Assembly (NCBI GenBank): GCA_027025255.1
Contig: JALVRC010000026.1
Location: 1-6,709, forward strand
Direction: 5' to 3'
Source of the DNA: Caldifarciminota bacterium
GTDB lineage: Bacteria; Hydrothermota; Tepidihabitantia; B3-TA06; JALVRC01
DNA length: 6,709 nt
Numbering within the stretch: position 1 is the stretch's first letter; each line of letters opens with the position of its first letter. The translations under genes and the position numbers were made by a program. Of the stretch, positions 1 through 6,197 are shown one piece after another. Under the pieces are notes generated by a model. That model saw only the letters and a list, made by a program, of their open reading frames with translations. It searched no databases and was not told where the DNA came from.

Positions 1-385
1 TAATGGGATTTTTGTTATAATATCCAGTAAAAACGCAATCGTATTCGTGTTCTGTAAGACCGTTTGAGAATACAGCTTTATAGATAAAACAAAATTTCTT
101 AAAAGTTTCAGTAGAAAAACCCATTTCTTCTTTAAGTCGCCTTTTTATAGCATCAATATAGGTTTCTCTGGGCATTGGATGGCTGCATACTGTGTTAGTC
201 CATAATCCCGGAGAATGGTACTTTATAAGCGCCCTCTTTTGCAATAAAAGTTCTTTTTTATTGTTAAAAATGAAAACGGAAAAGGCTCTGTGCAAAAGAC
301 CCAACTTGTGTGCCTCAAGCTTTTCCATAATACCCTTTTCTTTATTCTTTTCATCAACAAGAACAATGTAGTTTTTAAAATCCAT
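1..385 (-). CDS. idi: Isopentenyl-diphosphate delta-isomerase, type I (3' part beyond window)
   Basis: Interconverts isopentenyl and dimethylallyl diphosphate, the two C5 units of isoprenoid synthesis, in the cytoplasm. Only the first 128 codons are visible; the family is usually about 180 residues, so the C-terminal third lies left of the window. My translation shows the type I/Nudix-fold signatures: TNTVCSHP at residues 63-70 with catalytic-type Cys67, metal-ligand-type His26, His32 and His69, R-A-L at 51-53, a Nudix-like R-R-L-K-E-E-M-G stretch at 82-89, and the E-H-E pair (Glu112, Glu114) that supplies a catalytic and metal-binding glutamate in the E. coli enzyme. Cys67, His32 and His69 have the same numbering as in E. 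coli Idi. The ATG at 385 is fixed because an in-frame TAA lies 9 bases upstream. No Shine-Dalgarno is visible, and a promoter -10 box ends 6 bases before the ATG. It is divergent from the large secreted-protein gene. Identity is secure; whether the host uses the MEP or mevalonate route cannot be told here. Confidence 0.95.
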   Translation of the reverse strand, partial: MDFKNYIVLVDEKNKEKGIMEKLEAHKLGLLHRAFSVFIFNNKKELLLQKRALIKYHSPGLWTNTVCSHPMPRETYIDAIKRRLKEEMGFSTETFKKFCFIYKAVFSNGLTEHEYDCVFTGYYNKNPI

Positions 386-390
386 GCACC

Positions 391-418
391 ATTATATTTA
401 AAATCTTGGCTCAGTCAA
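391..418 (-). promoter_or_regulatory. Sigma-70-type promoter of idi, placed for a leaderless mRNA
   Basis: Read on the minus strand, a -35 box TTGACT (418-413) is followed by a 16-base spacer and a perfect -10 box TATAAT (396-391). Only five bases (GGTGC) separate the -10 from the idi ATG at 385, so the expected transcription start falls on, or within a base or two of, the A of the ATG. The boxes are read directly; promoter activity and the start position are inferred. The A/T tracts at about 419-454, just upstream of the -35, could act as an UP element. Confidence 0.65.
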
Positions 419-454
419 TAAAAATATATCGTATTATTTATAGATTTTTAAAAC

Positions 455-482
455 TTGACATTGCATTTATAATCAATATTAT
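455..482 (+). promoter_or_regulatory. Sigma-70-type promoter of the secreted repeat protein gene
   Basis: A perfect -35 box TTGACA (455-460) is followed by a 16-base spacer and TATTAT (477-482), a 5/6 match to the -10 consensus. Transcription would start near 488-490, giving a leader of only about 16-18 bases that is almost entirely Shine-Dalgarno. A perfect TATAAT at 468-473 is also present but lies only 7 bases from TTGACA and has no good -35 of its own. The A/T-rich stretch 419-454 is shared with the divergent idi promoter. Activity is inferred. Confidence 0.6.
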
Positions 483-493
483 TATTTATTAAG

Positions 494-502
494 AAAGGAG
501 GT
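494..502 (+). promoter_or_regulatory. Strong Shine-Dalgarno deciding the start at 506
   Basis: AAAGGAGGT is a near-perfect anti-16S complement ending 3 bases before the ATG at 506. It is by far the strongest ribosome-binding site in the window and fixes this ATG as the start. The frame is closed upstream by a TAA at 470-472, with no other ATG, GTG or TTG between. The spacing is slightly short but within the usual range. Confidence 0.85.
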
Positions 503-505
503 AAA

Positions 506-3394
506 ATGCTGTTGGTTTCTATTCTGTTCCAGGTTGTATTTGTTGATACTTTTAGCACTTATGTTTTTACATTCAATGACCTTGTAATATTTTCATATAT
601 GGATAGTACAGAGATATATGCATATAGGATGGATGGAAGACTGATAACACATCAGATTGTAAATAGTAATGATATCATTTCTTTAAGAATTGGGCAAAAT
701 ACTGCATATGTGTATGCTAATCACCCGTTTTCCATTTTGATTGGGGATCCTGTTTCCAATACTGTAATGGGGTATTATGCTACGGACTTATACAGCAGGC
801 CAACGTCTGACACATTTTTAACAATTATGCCAGGAGATTATGATAATGCGAAGTTTTACGTTTTTTCTCAAGCTAATAACAATAATGTTTCAGTAGAGAA
901 TGTAATGACAGGTAGTACGGTGAGGACTGCAACGCTTGATTCTTTGGAATATATGGTAATTTCAGCTAATCCCAGGGCAACAAGATACAGAATAGTCTCT
1001 GAACGTCCAATACAGGTACTTTCATACGGAGATCAGGGATATTATATTCCAGCAATTAACGGAAATTTTTCAGGAAAAGAATTTTTTTCTATAATCGGAA
1101 GAATTGGTAGTTGGCCAAATGATCTTAATATTGCTGTATATAACGATTCAACACATGTTGTGGTGGAAGATGCTTATAACGAAGTATTTAATGGGTACTT
1201 GAACAGAGGTGATGTGGAAACAATAACACCTACTCCAGGGAAGATTTCAATACATGCAGATAAGAACATAAGCTGCTTAATAGCCCCTTATATAAGTTAT
1301 ACATCCAATTATGCATACCTTTACAGAGGTATAGATGAAGCTGGTTTAGGTATTGGTAGGTATTTTTTACTCCCAGCCATAGCAAATGGAGATTTAAATA
1401 TCTTTGTCTATGAAGACAGTACAAATATTATTTTAAAGAGTGGAGAAATTGCCAGTCAGAGGAATTTGATCTCTGAATTTACTCTTAATAAGGGAGAATA
1501 TAAACATTTCAAAACAGGTAATACTATTTACGAAATTGTTAGCAATAAACCTATTTCTACTATTGTTTCCTGTGTTGATCAGGCTGGAGCGGATTTTTCT
1601 CCAACATATTTTTCTGTTAAACCAGCTCTTTTGATAGAGCCTGATACAACTGTTTATACTGAGCCAGGATGTTTAATCAGCGTAGACATGAGAATTGTGA
1701 ATAAGGGGAATATATCGGATGTGATAAATATAGAGCTCTTGAGCGTTGATAGTATTGAACTTTCTTTACTGGATACAGCAGGTAATGCTCTTCAAGACCA
1801 CAATGGAGATAGCTATGTTGATACTGACACACTTGGTAAAGATTCAACCTACAATTTTGTACTGAATATTCATCCTTCTATTCATTATCCTATGGATACA
1901 GTGGTTTTAATCCCTGTTGTAGCTTTTTCTTCTATTGATTCTACTGTTCAGGATACAGCAATTATAGCTCTTAATATAGCGGGATTTAATGTTTTTATAA
2001 GTCCTGACACTCTGGATTCTGTAATTCCGGGAACCCACAAGCAGTATAAACTCAGAGCCTTTACTTCTTCGCAGTGTCACTCAGACACATTTGATATATG
2101 GGGTTATTCTTCTTCTAACTATACAGTTATGTTTTTAGACAGTTCAGGAGTTAATCCTCTTGAAGATCATACAATGAATGATACAATAGATATTCCTGAG
2201 ATATTGCCGGATAGCAGTGTTTATACCCCTGTACTTGATATAAATTTTCCTCTAAATGCACAGGCAGGAGATACAGATACAACGATTGTAGTTGTAAAAT
2301 CAAAGAAATTTCCTTATCTTATAGATTCATGTATTGTTAGAACATTGATTTTAAAGGCTCCTGCAGTTCTTATAGAGCCTGATACGATAGATTCATGCCA
2401 AGCAGGAAATAGTATTGTATACCCTTTGCGTGTTTACAACAGCGGGAATGGCAGCGATTACATTAATATTGACTTTAGAAGTAATAATGGCTTTACTAAG
2501 CAGTTTTTCTACGATAGTTTGCTAACAACTCTTCTACGAGACAATAATAGTGACGGTATAATGGATGTTAATGAGTTAGGTGCAGCAGAAGAGAGGGATA
2601 TTTTTCTTGAGATAGAAATCCCCAGGAATGCTACTAATAATTACATAGACACAACAGTTGTGTATGCCCGTTCCTCAATAAATCCTTCGGCTTTTGATTC
2701 TGCAATGATTTTAACTCGTGTTATTCACAGGGCAGCAGGTGTTTTAGTTTTACCAGATTCAATTATCTACATTAATCCACACGATACAGCTCTGTTTGAG
2801 TTGAGAATAGTAAATCTCGGAGATACGAAGGATACATTTGATATATCTTTTGAGGAAAGTAGCTTTTACTACATACTTAATGAAGATATTTACTCAGACG
2901 TAAATTCTAACGGCATTAGAGATATTGTTCTTGATAGTTTCCCGGATAGTCTTATAACATTCGTAAAGGTATTCCCCCCATCTCAGCTCGGGTTTAATAT
3001 TGGGCAGTATGATACAAATCTTGTAGATAGAATTTATGTTTATGCTCAATCTTTAATAGATTCAACAGTTTCTGATTCATGTATACTAACGACAGTTTTA
3101 GTTCCTCCGCTCAATATTCACAACTCTCCTAATCCTTTTAAAGAGAATACAGTATTTCATTATTCTATTCCTGAACAGGGAGTTGCTACATTAAGTATAT
3201 ATAACAGGGCTGGAGAGCTTGTTGCTGTTATATTTAAAGATAAGGCTTTCGGACCAGGTTTGTATAAGACATTATGGAACGGTAAAAATTATAAAAATAA
3301 AGATATAGCTGAGGGTATTTATTTTTATAAATTTCAGTTTAAACCAGAAACCGGAAGGAAGAAAGTAGTTATTAAGAAGGCTGTTAAAAACTAA
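506..3394 (+). CDS. Large secreted modular protein with repeats, Ca-type loops and FlgD-like C-terminal domain
   Basis: A 962-residue, probably exported surface or extracellular protein; its specific job is unknown. Residues 2-13 are hydrophobic and may be a signal peptide, but there is no Lys or Arg in front of them. Residues about 26-370 hold four ~90-residue modules resembling the IgGFc-binding-protein N-terminal domain; three carry a Y-x-D-S-T motif (31-35, 212-216, 302-306), and the second is degenerate near 119-127. Residues 374-868 hold four ~121-125-residue repeats whose Pro-Asp signatures fall at 379, 500, 625 and 750; each has one Asp-rich EF-hand/dockerin-like loop (431-439, 554-562, 679-687, 798-806). 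Residues 872-962 form a FlgD Ig-like/type-IX-like C-terminal domain: S-P-N-P-F at 874-878, W-N-G at 924-926, G-I-Y at 937-939, and a basic tail. It has its own promoter and Shine-Dalgarno and overlaps the convergent glycosyltransferase gene by 4 bases. Such proteins are common in WOR-3-like and FCB bacteria. Domain names come from recalled motif patterns, not a profile search. Confidence 0.85.
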   Translation: MLLVSILFQVVFVDTFSTYVFTFNDLVIFSYMDSTEIYAYRMDGRLITHQIVNSNDIISLRIGQNTAYVYANHPFSILIGDPVSNTVMGYYATDLYSRPTSDTFLTIMPGDYDNAKFYVFSQANNNNVSVENVMTGSTVRTATLDSLEYMVISANPRATRYRIVSERPIQVLSYGDQGYYIPAINGNFSGKEFFSIIGRIGSWPNDLNIAVYNDSTHVVVEDAYNEVFNGYLNRGDVETITPTPGKISIHADKNISCLIAPYISYTSNYAYLYRGIDEAGLGIGRYFLLPAIANGDLNIFVYEDSTNIILKSGEIASQRNLISEFTLNKGEYKHFKTGNTIYEIVSNKPISTIVSCVDQAGADFSPTYFSVKPALLIEPDTTVYTEPGCLISVDMRIVNKGNISDVINIELLSVDSIELSLLDTAGNALQDHNGDSYVDTDTLGKDSTYNFVLNIHPSIHYPMDTVVLIPVVAFSSIDSTVQDTAIIALNIAGFNVFISPDTLDSVIPGTHKQYKLRAFTSSQCHSDTFDIWGYSSSNYTVMFLDSSGVNPLEDHTMNDTIDIPEILPDSSVYTPVLDINFPLNAQAGDTDTTIVVVKSKKFPYLIDSCIVRTLILKAPAVLIEPDTIDSCQAGNSIVYPLRVYNSGNGSDYINIDFRSNNGFTKQFFYDSLLTTLLRDNNSDGIMDVNELGAAEERDIFLEIEIPRNATNNYIDTTVVYARSSINPSAFDSAMILTRVIHRAAGVLVLPDSIIYINPHDTALFELRIVNLGDTKDTFDISFEESSFYYILNEDIYSDVNSNGIRDIVLDSFPDSLITFVKVFPPSQLGFNIGQYDTNLVDRIYVYAQSLIDSTVSDSCILTTVLVPPLNIHNSPNPFKENTVFHYSIPEQGVATLSIYNRAGELVAVIFKDKAFGPGLYKTLWNGKNYKNKDIAEGIYFYKFQFKPETGRKKVVIKKAVKN
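581..1615 (+). repeat. Four ~90-residue N-terminal protein modules
   Basis: Residues 26-370 of the secreted protein contain four diverged copies, starting near residues 26, 116, 207 and 297. Anchor positions Tyr31, Phe120, Tyr212 and Tyr302 are 89, 92 and 90 residues apart. Each copy opens with a beta strand ending in Y/F-x-D-S-T or a variant, has a middle strand-turn region, and closes with a strand containing P-I or I-S (75-81, 168-175, 255-262, 349-356). Copies 3 and 4 are closest: both begin with D-L-N-I followed by V-Y-x-D-S-T. This matches the general layout of bacterial IgGFc-binding-N-terminal-like domains. The periodicity is read directly; the family name is a tentative recall. Confidence 0.6.
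1625..3109 (+). repeat. Four ~121-125-residue repeats, each with a Ca-type loop
   Basis: Residues 374-868 hold four tandem units. Each starts with a hydrophobic strand ending in Pro-Asp (I-E-P-D-T at 377-381, I-S-P-D-T at 498-502, I-E-P-D-T at 623-627, V-L-P-D-S at 748-752). In units 1, 3 and 4 this is followed about 18-22 residues later by R-I/V-x-N-x-G (396-401, 642-647, 767-772), a pattern typical of NEW3/CARDB-like beta-sandwich domains. An Asp-rich loop follows 48-54 residues after the Pro-Asp. A 14-base identity, ATAGAGCCTGATAC, survives between units 1 and 3 (1634-1647 and 2372-2385). Unit 2 is the most diverged and lacks the R-x-x-N-x-G strand. Confidence 0.75.
3119..3391 (+). other. 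FlgD-like / type-IX-like C-terminal sorting-type domain
   Basis: The last ~90 residues of the secreted protein match the pattern of FlgD Ig-like and type IX C-terminal domains: S-P-N-P-F, a strand F-H-Y-S-I-P, L-S-I-Y-N-R-A-G-E-L-V, G-P-G-L-Y, W-N-G-K, then G-I-Y-F-Y-K-F and a Lys-rich end. In Bacteroidota such tails direct export through the type IX system. In WOR-3-like phyla the same tail is common, but its secretion route is not settled. No secretion-system gene is in the window. Confidence 0.7.
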
Positions 3395-4497
3395 GAAATA
3401 TATTTTTTAAATAGTGCTAAAGATTTTTTAACCTGTTTTTTGAAAGATAGGGCCTCGCGTTTTTTTAGCACATTTAAGATAATATTTTTATAAAAGGATT
3501 GATTTTTGTATAAATTTTCAATCCATTCAACTATTTTTATAGTATCATTTGTTATTATTCCTGTATCTGCAACAATAGCTTTTAATGGAGGATGAACAGA
3601 TGGCTCAGCTAAAGCTATAATAGGAATCCCGGCTGTTAGATAGTCGTATACTTTCGCTCCGATGGCTCCATAGAAAGCAGGGGTGTCTTGCAGGGCGATT
3701 AATCCGATTCTTGCAGAAGAGGCCAGTTCAATCATTCTTTTATAGTCAGTAAGAGGCAAAAATTCTATCTTGTCCATAAGCTCATATGAGGTAAATATTG
3801 CTTTAATCTCAGGATTTAGGGTTTCTTTGTTCCCGCTCAAAAAAACTATACGCAAATCTTTAAATCTTTCTTTAATTTTTTTACACAAAAGCGCTATCTT
3901 TTCTGGTTTCCTATAAAGAGGTAGGCTACCAAGGTATATAATGTCGATTGTCTTTTCCTCTTTATATTTAAAATTTTCTTCTATTGTTCCGTTTTCAACA
4001 ACATAAATTGCTTTTTTTATATTCATGTGCGTTTTTATAAGTTCGCTCATTTCAACTGACACAGTTATAAGTATAGTAGCCTTAGAAGAAAACATTATTC
4101 TTTCCAGAAGACTTAAGAAGACATAATAGAGTTTTTTAATGCCTGTAACTGTTTCTATTGTTTCATAAGAAATATCTCGTATATCTAATATACATTTTTT
4201 TCTTTTAATAAGGCTTAACATAAATATGATGAAGTTTGGTAAAACAACAGGGGTTGAGCATAGTATGGTTTTGTATTTTTTTATATATTTGTATATGAGC
4301 CTTGCAGCTTTTACATAGCCACTAATATTACTAATTTTATAGTTTGTTTTTTCCTGTTTTATAAAGGTTTCTTTCAGGTATACGACTTTAGTATTTATAC
4401 CAAATTCTTTAAGATATAGTATAAGGTGGCTGTGTCTTTTATGGGCAGCTATCCTGTCATTTTCCCCCCAGGATACTATGCTTAAAAGTTTATTCAA
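3391..4497 (-). CDS. GT4-type glycosyltransferase (WbuB-like), TTG start
   Basis: Predicted cytoplasmic or membrane-associated retaining glycosyltransferase of GT-B fold, 368 residues, a normal length for GT4. The N-terminal half has S-W-G-E-N-D-R-I-A-A-H-K-R at 9-21 and L-D-I-R-D at 104-108, as in WbuB-like enzymes. The C-terminal half has V-E-N-G-T at 167-171, I-I-Y-L-G-S-L at 186-192, and the donor-site region K-V-Y-D-Y-L-T-A-G-I-P at 282-292. Here Asp285 stands where many GT4 members have Glu; that is common in this subgroup and not a defect. The only acceptor-face helix with real hydrophobicity is about 85-98; there is no signal peptide. The start is TTG at 4497: an in-frame TAA at 4506-4504 closes the frame upstream, and no ATG, GTG or other TTG follows before conserved sequence. 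It overlaps the epimerase gene by 8 bases, so translation is probably coupled. It likely transfers a sugar made from the epimerase product, but donor and acceptor are not determined. Confidence 0.88.
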   Translation of the reverse strand: MNKLLSIVSWGENDRIAAHKRHSHLILYLKEFGINTKVVYLKETFIKQEKTNYKISNISGYVKAARLIYKYIKKYKTILCSTPVVLPNFIIFMLSLIKRKKCILDIRDISYETIETVTGIKKLYYVFLSLLERIMFSSKATILITVSVEMSELIKTHMNIKKAIYVVENGTIEENFKYKEEKTIDIIYLGSLPLYRKPEKIALLCKKIKERFKDLRIVFLSGNKETLNPEIKAIFTSYELMDKIEFLPLTDYKRMIELASSARIGLIALQDTPAFYGAIGAKVYDYLTAGIPIIALAEPSVHPPLKAIVADTGIITNDTIKIVEWIENLYKNQSFYKNIILNVLKKREALSFKKQVKKSLALFKKYIS

Positions 4498-5578
4498 AAT
4501 AGTTTATTATTGCTTCAACAATTTTTTTTGATGCCTTGCCATTACCGTATATTTGTAGAGTGTTTTCTGTATTAGAAGGGGTTGTTGTTTTAGATATAAT
4601 TTCTTTTATAAGCATTTCATCAGTATCAACAAGGGTGTTCATGTTATTTTCCAGTGTCTCTTGCCATTCTGTCTCTTTTCTTAACGTAAGGCAAGGGGTA
4701 TTTAAGATGAATGCTTCCTTTTGTATCCCTCCTGAGTCTGTGATTACCCATTTTGCATGTTTTTCTAAAAAAAGCATTGTTAAATAAGAAACAGGTTCAA
4801 TAAAATCTATGTTTTTTACAGTGATATTGTGTTTTTTTAAAGCGTTTTTTGTACGATGGTGTAGGGGAATAAGTAGCTTTATATTTCTCGCTATATTATC
4901 AAGAATATTTATAATTGCTAAAAGCCGTTTTTTGTTGTCAGTATTTTCTGCTCTATGTAATGTGGCTATAATATAGTTTTTGTGGGTTATTTTGTATTTT
5001 TCAAAAAGGAATGACATCTTTTTTATCTCTTTTTCAAACATGAGTATACTGTCAAGCATAACATCTCCTGTAAGTATAGTGTTTTTATATAATCCTTCCT
5101 TCTTAAGATTAGCAATAGCAGTTTGAGTAGGAGCAAACAGCAGAGAGGAGATGTGATCTGTGAGCAGTCTGTTGATTTCTTCAGGCATAGCCTTATTATA
5201 ACTTCTAAGACCTGCTTCAACATGAAACACAGGTACATTCATTTTTGCAGCAACAAGAGCTCCTGCCAGTGTAGAGTTGGTATCTCCATATACCAGTACT
5301 CCTTGAGGCCTTATTTTAAATAGGGCTTCCTCAATTTTTATAAGCATTTCTCCTGTTTGTTTCCCGTGAGAAGCAGAGCCAACACTGAGATTTTTTTGAG
5401 GTTCGTCTATTTTCATCTCTTTAAAGAATATTTCAGACATAAGTCTATCATAGTGCTGTCCGGTGTGAATTACTATTTCTTCAATAGAGGAATGTTTTTT
5501 TATATATGAGGATATGGGTTTCATTTTAATAAATTGAGGCCTGGCTCCGATAATTGTTGCCAGTTTAATTGATTTCAT
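4490..5578 (-). CDS. wecB: Non-hydrolysing UDP-N-acetylglucosamine 2-epimerase family (WecB-type)
   Basis: Interconverts UDP-GlcNAc and UDP-ManNAc, or a related di-acetamido uronate, giving precursors for surface polysaccharides; cytoplasmic. The 362-residue length is normal for the family. Motifs in order: G-A-R-P-Q-F-I-K (11-18), T-G-Q-H-Y-D (39-44), Y-G-D-T-N-S (97-102), H-V-E-A-G-L-R-S (119-126), M-P-E-E-I-N-R (131-137), H-R-A-E-N (208-212), H-H-R-T (240-243), D-S-G-G-I-Q-K-E-A (281-289), T-E-W-Q-E-T (303-308), Y-G-N-G-K-A-S (344-350). Asp99, Glu121 and His208 fall where the E. coli enzyme has catalytic residues. The T-E-W-x-E-T motif, instead of the T-E-R-P-E of E. coli WecB, is what I recall from the branch that includes WbpI-like epimerases, so the substrate may be other than plain UDP-GlcNAc. 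The ATG at 5578 lies 14 bases inside the phosphoesterase gene with only a weak GAG upstream, suggesting coupled translation. Confidence 0.93.
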   Translation of the reverse strand: MKSIKLATIIGARPQFIKMKPISSYIKKHSSIEEIVIHTGQHYDRLMSEIFFKEMKIDEPQKNLSVGSASHGKQTGEMLIKIEEALFKIRPQGVLVYGDTNSTLAGALVAAKMNVPVFHVEAGLRSYNKAMPEEINRLLTDHISSLLFAPTQTAIANLKKEGLYKNTILTGDVMLDSILMFEKEIKKMSFLFEKYKITHKNYIIATLHRAENTDNKKRLLAIINILDNIARNIKLLIPLHHRTKNALKKHNITVKNIDFIEPVSYLTMLFLEKHAKWVITDSGGIQKEAFILNTPCLTLRKETEWQETLENNMNTLVDTDEMLIKEIISKTTTPSNTENTLQIYGNGKASKKIVEAIINYFE

Positions 5579-6197
5579 TGTGTATCTCGATTGAAACAGG
5601 CTTTTTATCTTTTAGTATTATGCTTGCAAAATTTGGATAAGGTCCGGGATTAATAAGAAGAGTATTGCCTATATGGTCTTTGCCTTTTGCTTGATGTATG
5701 TGACCAGAAAATGCTATTAAAGGATTTTTCTTCTTAATAAAATTTCTTATTGCTTTGCTTCCTGTATGCATAAGTCCTACTTTATCAAGTTTTGTTTTAT
5801 AGGAGGGGACATGACTGAAAAGTATAAAAGGGTCATTTAAATCAGAAAAGGAATTAAGAAAGTTTTCTATTTCTTCTTCATTCCTTTCGTATGGTGTAGA
5901 GAATGGAGTTTTATTAGCGCCACCCATTCCAAGAAACGTGATATCATTATGTTTATTTATTCCTTCACCAAAGATTCCTTTCTCTATAAGAAAGTTTTCT
6001 ACCCCTTCGTAATCACAGTTCCCTCTCAGGGCAAATATCTTTATATTCAGGTTAAGTACTTTTTTTAAAACATTCTTTGCTTTTTCATATGTACCAAACT
6101 GTGTTATATCTCCACCTATCAACAGGACATCTGTATCGTAAAGATGCTCTGGGGTCACTGTTTTTCCATGGATATCTGTTATAAAGCTTACTTTCAT
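5565..6197 (-). CDS. Calcineurin-like metallophosphoesterase, Icc-related (COG2129-like)
   Basis: Predicted two-metal phosphoesterase of 210 residues, cytoplasmic, with no signal peptide or membrane helix. The metallophosphoesterase motifs are complete: D-I-H-G at 8-11 (Asp8, His10), G-G-D at 28-30, G-N-C-D at 59-62 (the GNHE/D motif, Asn60), F-S-H-V-P at 127-131 (His129) and S-G-H-I-H at 164-168. The G-G-D-I-T-Q-F-G stretch (28-35), the M-G-G-A-N-K-T-P-F-S-T-P stretch (91-102) and N-P-G-P (183-186) are typical of the small Icc-related group with unknown substrate. The ATG at 6197 overlaps the stop of the upstream phosphatidyltransferase by one base (TAATG), and the 3' end overlaps the epimerase by 14 bases, so it is an integral operon member. 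Because it directly follows a PgsA-like gene, a lipid-phosphate substrate is possible but unproven; cyclic nucleotides or nucleotide-sugar by-products are alternatives. Confidence 0.88.
   Translation of the reverse strand: MKVSFITDIHGKTVTPEHLYDTDVLLIGGDITQFGTYEKAKNVLKKVLNLNIKIFALRGNCDYEGVENFLIEKGIFGEGINKHNDITFLGMGGANKTPFSTPYERNEEEIENFLNSFSDLNDPFILFSHVPSYKTKLDKVGLMHTGSKAIRNFIKKKNPLIAFSGHIHQAKGKDHIGNTLLINPGPYPNFASIILKDKKPVSIEIHNEIN

Noticed and set aside
468..473. Perfect TATAAT as an alternative -10 for the secreted-protein gene.
   Set aside because: It lies only 7 bases after TTGACA, and 17 bases upstream of it is just T-rich sequence; the TTGACA/TATTAT pair fits better.
1634..2385. 14-base direct repeat ATAGAGCCTGATAC (1634-1647 and 2372-2385) as a recombination or mobile-element mark.
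   Set aside because: Both copies encode the same I-E-P-D signature in the same frame at equivalent positions of two protein repeats, so it reflects the protein repeat, not a mobile element.
3348..3353. Short palindromic sequences near 3330-3360 (GTTTAAAC and flanks) as a terminator of the leftward operon.
   Set aside because: The palindrome is A/T-dominated with no loop or following T-tract on the relevant strand, and it is explained by coding sequence of the secreted protein.
3384..3410. Weak inverted repeat TTAAAAA ... TTTTTAA around the convergent stop codons, with nearby T-runs.
   Set aside because: The stem is 7 A/T pairs with a 13-base loop and no GC pairs, so it is not stable enough to call a terminator in such AT-rich DNA.
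4522..4529. A8 run (minus strand) near the end of the epimerase gene as a possible frameshift site fusing it to the glycosyltransferase.
   Set aside because: The glycosyltransferase frame is closed by TAA at 4506-4504, between the A run and the TTG, so slippage could not create a fusion.
4536..4787. Plus-strand open frame of 83 codons opposite the epimerase; similar short frames at 1230-1424 (-), 5023-5238 (-), 5123-5323 (+) and 6348-6572 (+).
   Set aside because: All lie inside well-supported genes, show no recognisable motif, and have no convincing ribosome-binding site; they are by-products of low-GC coding sequence.
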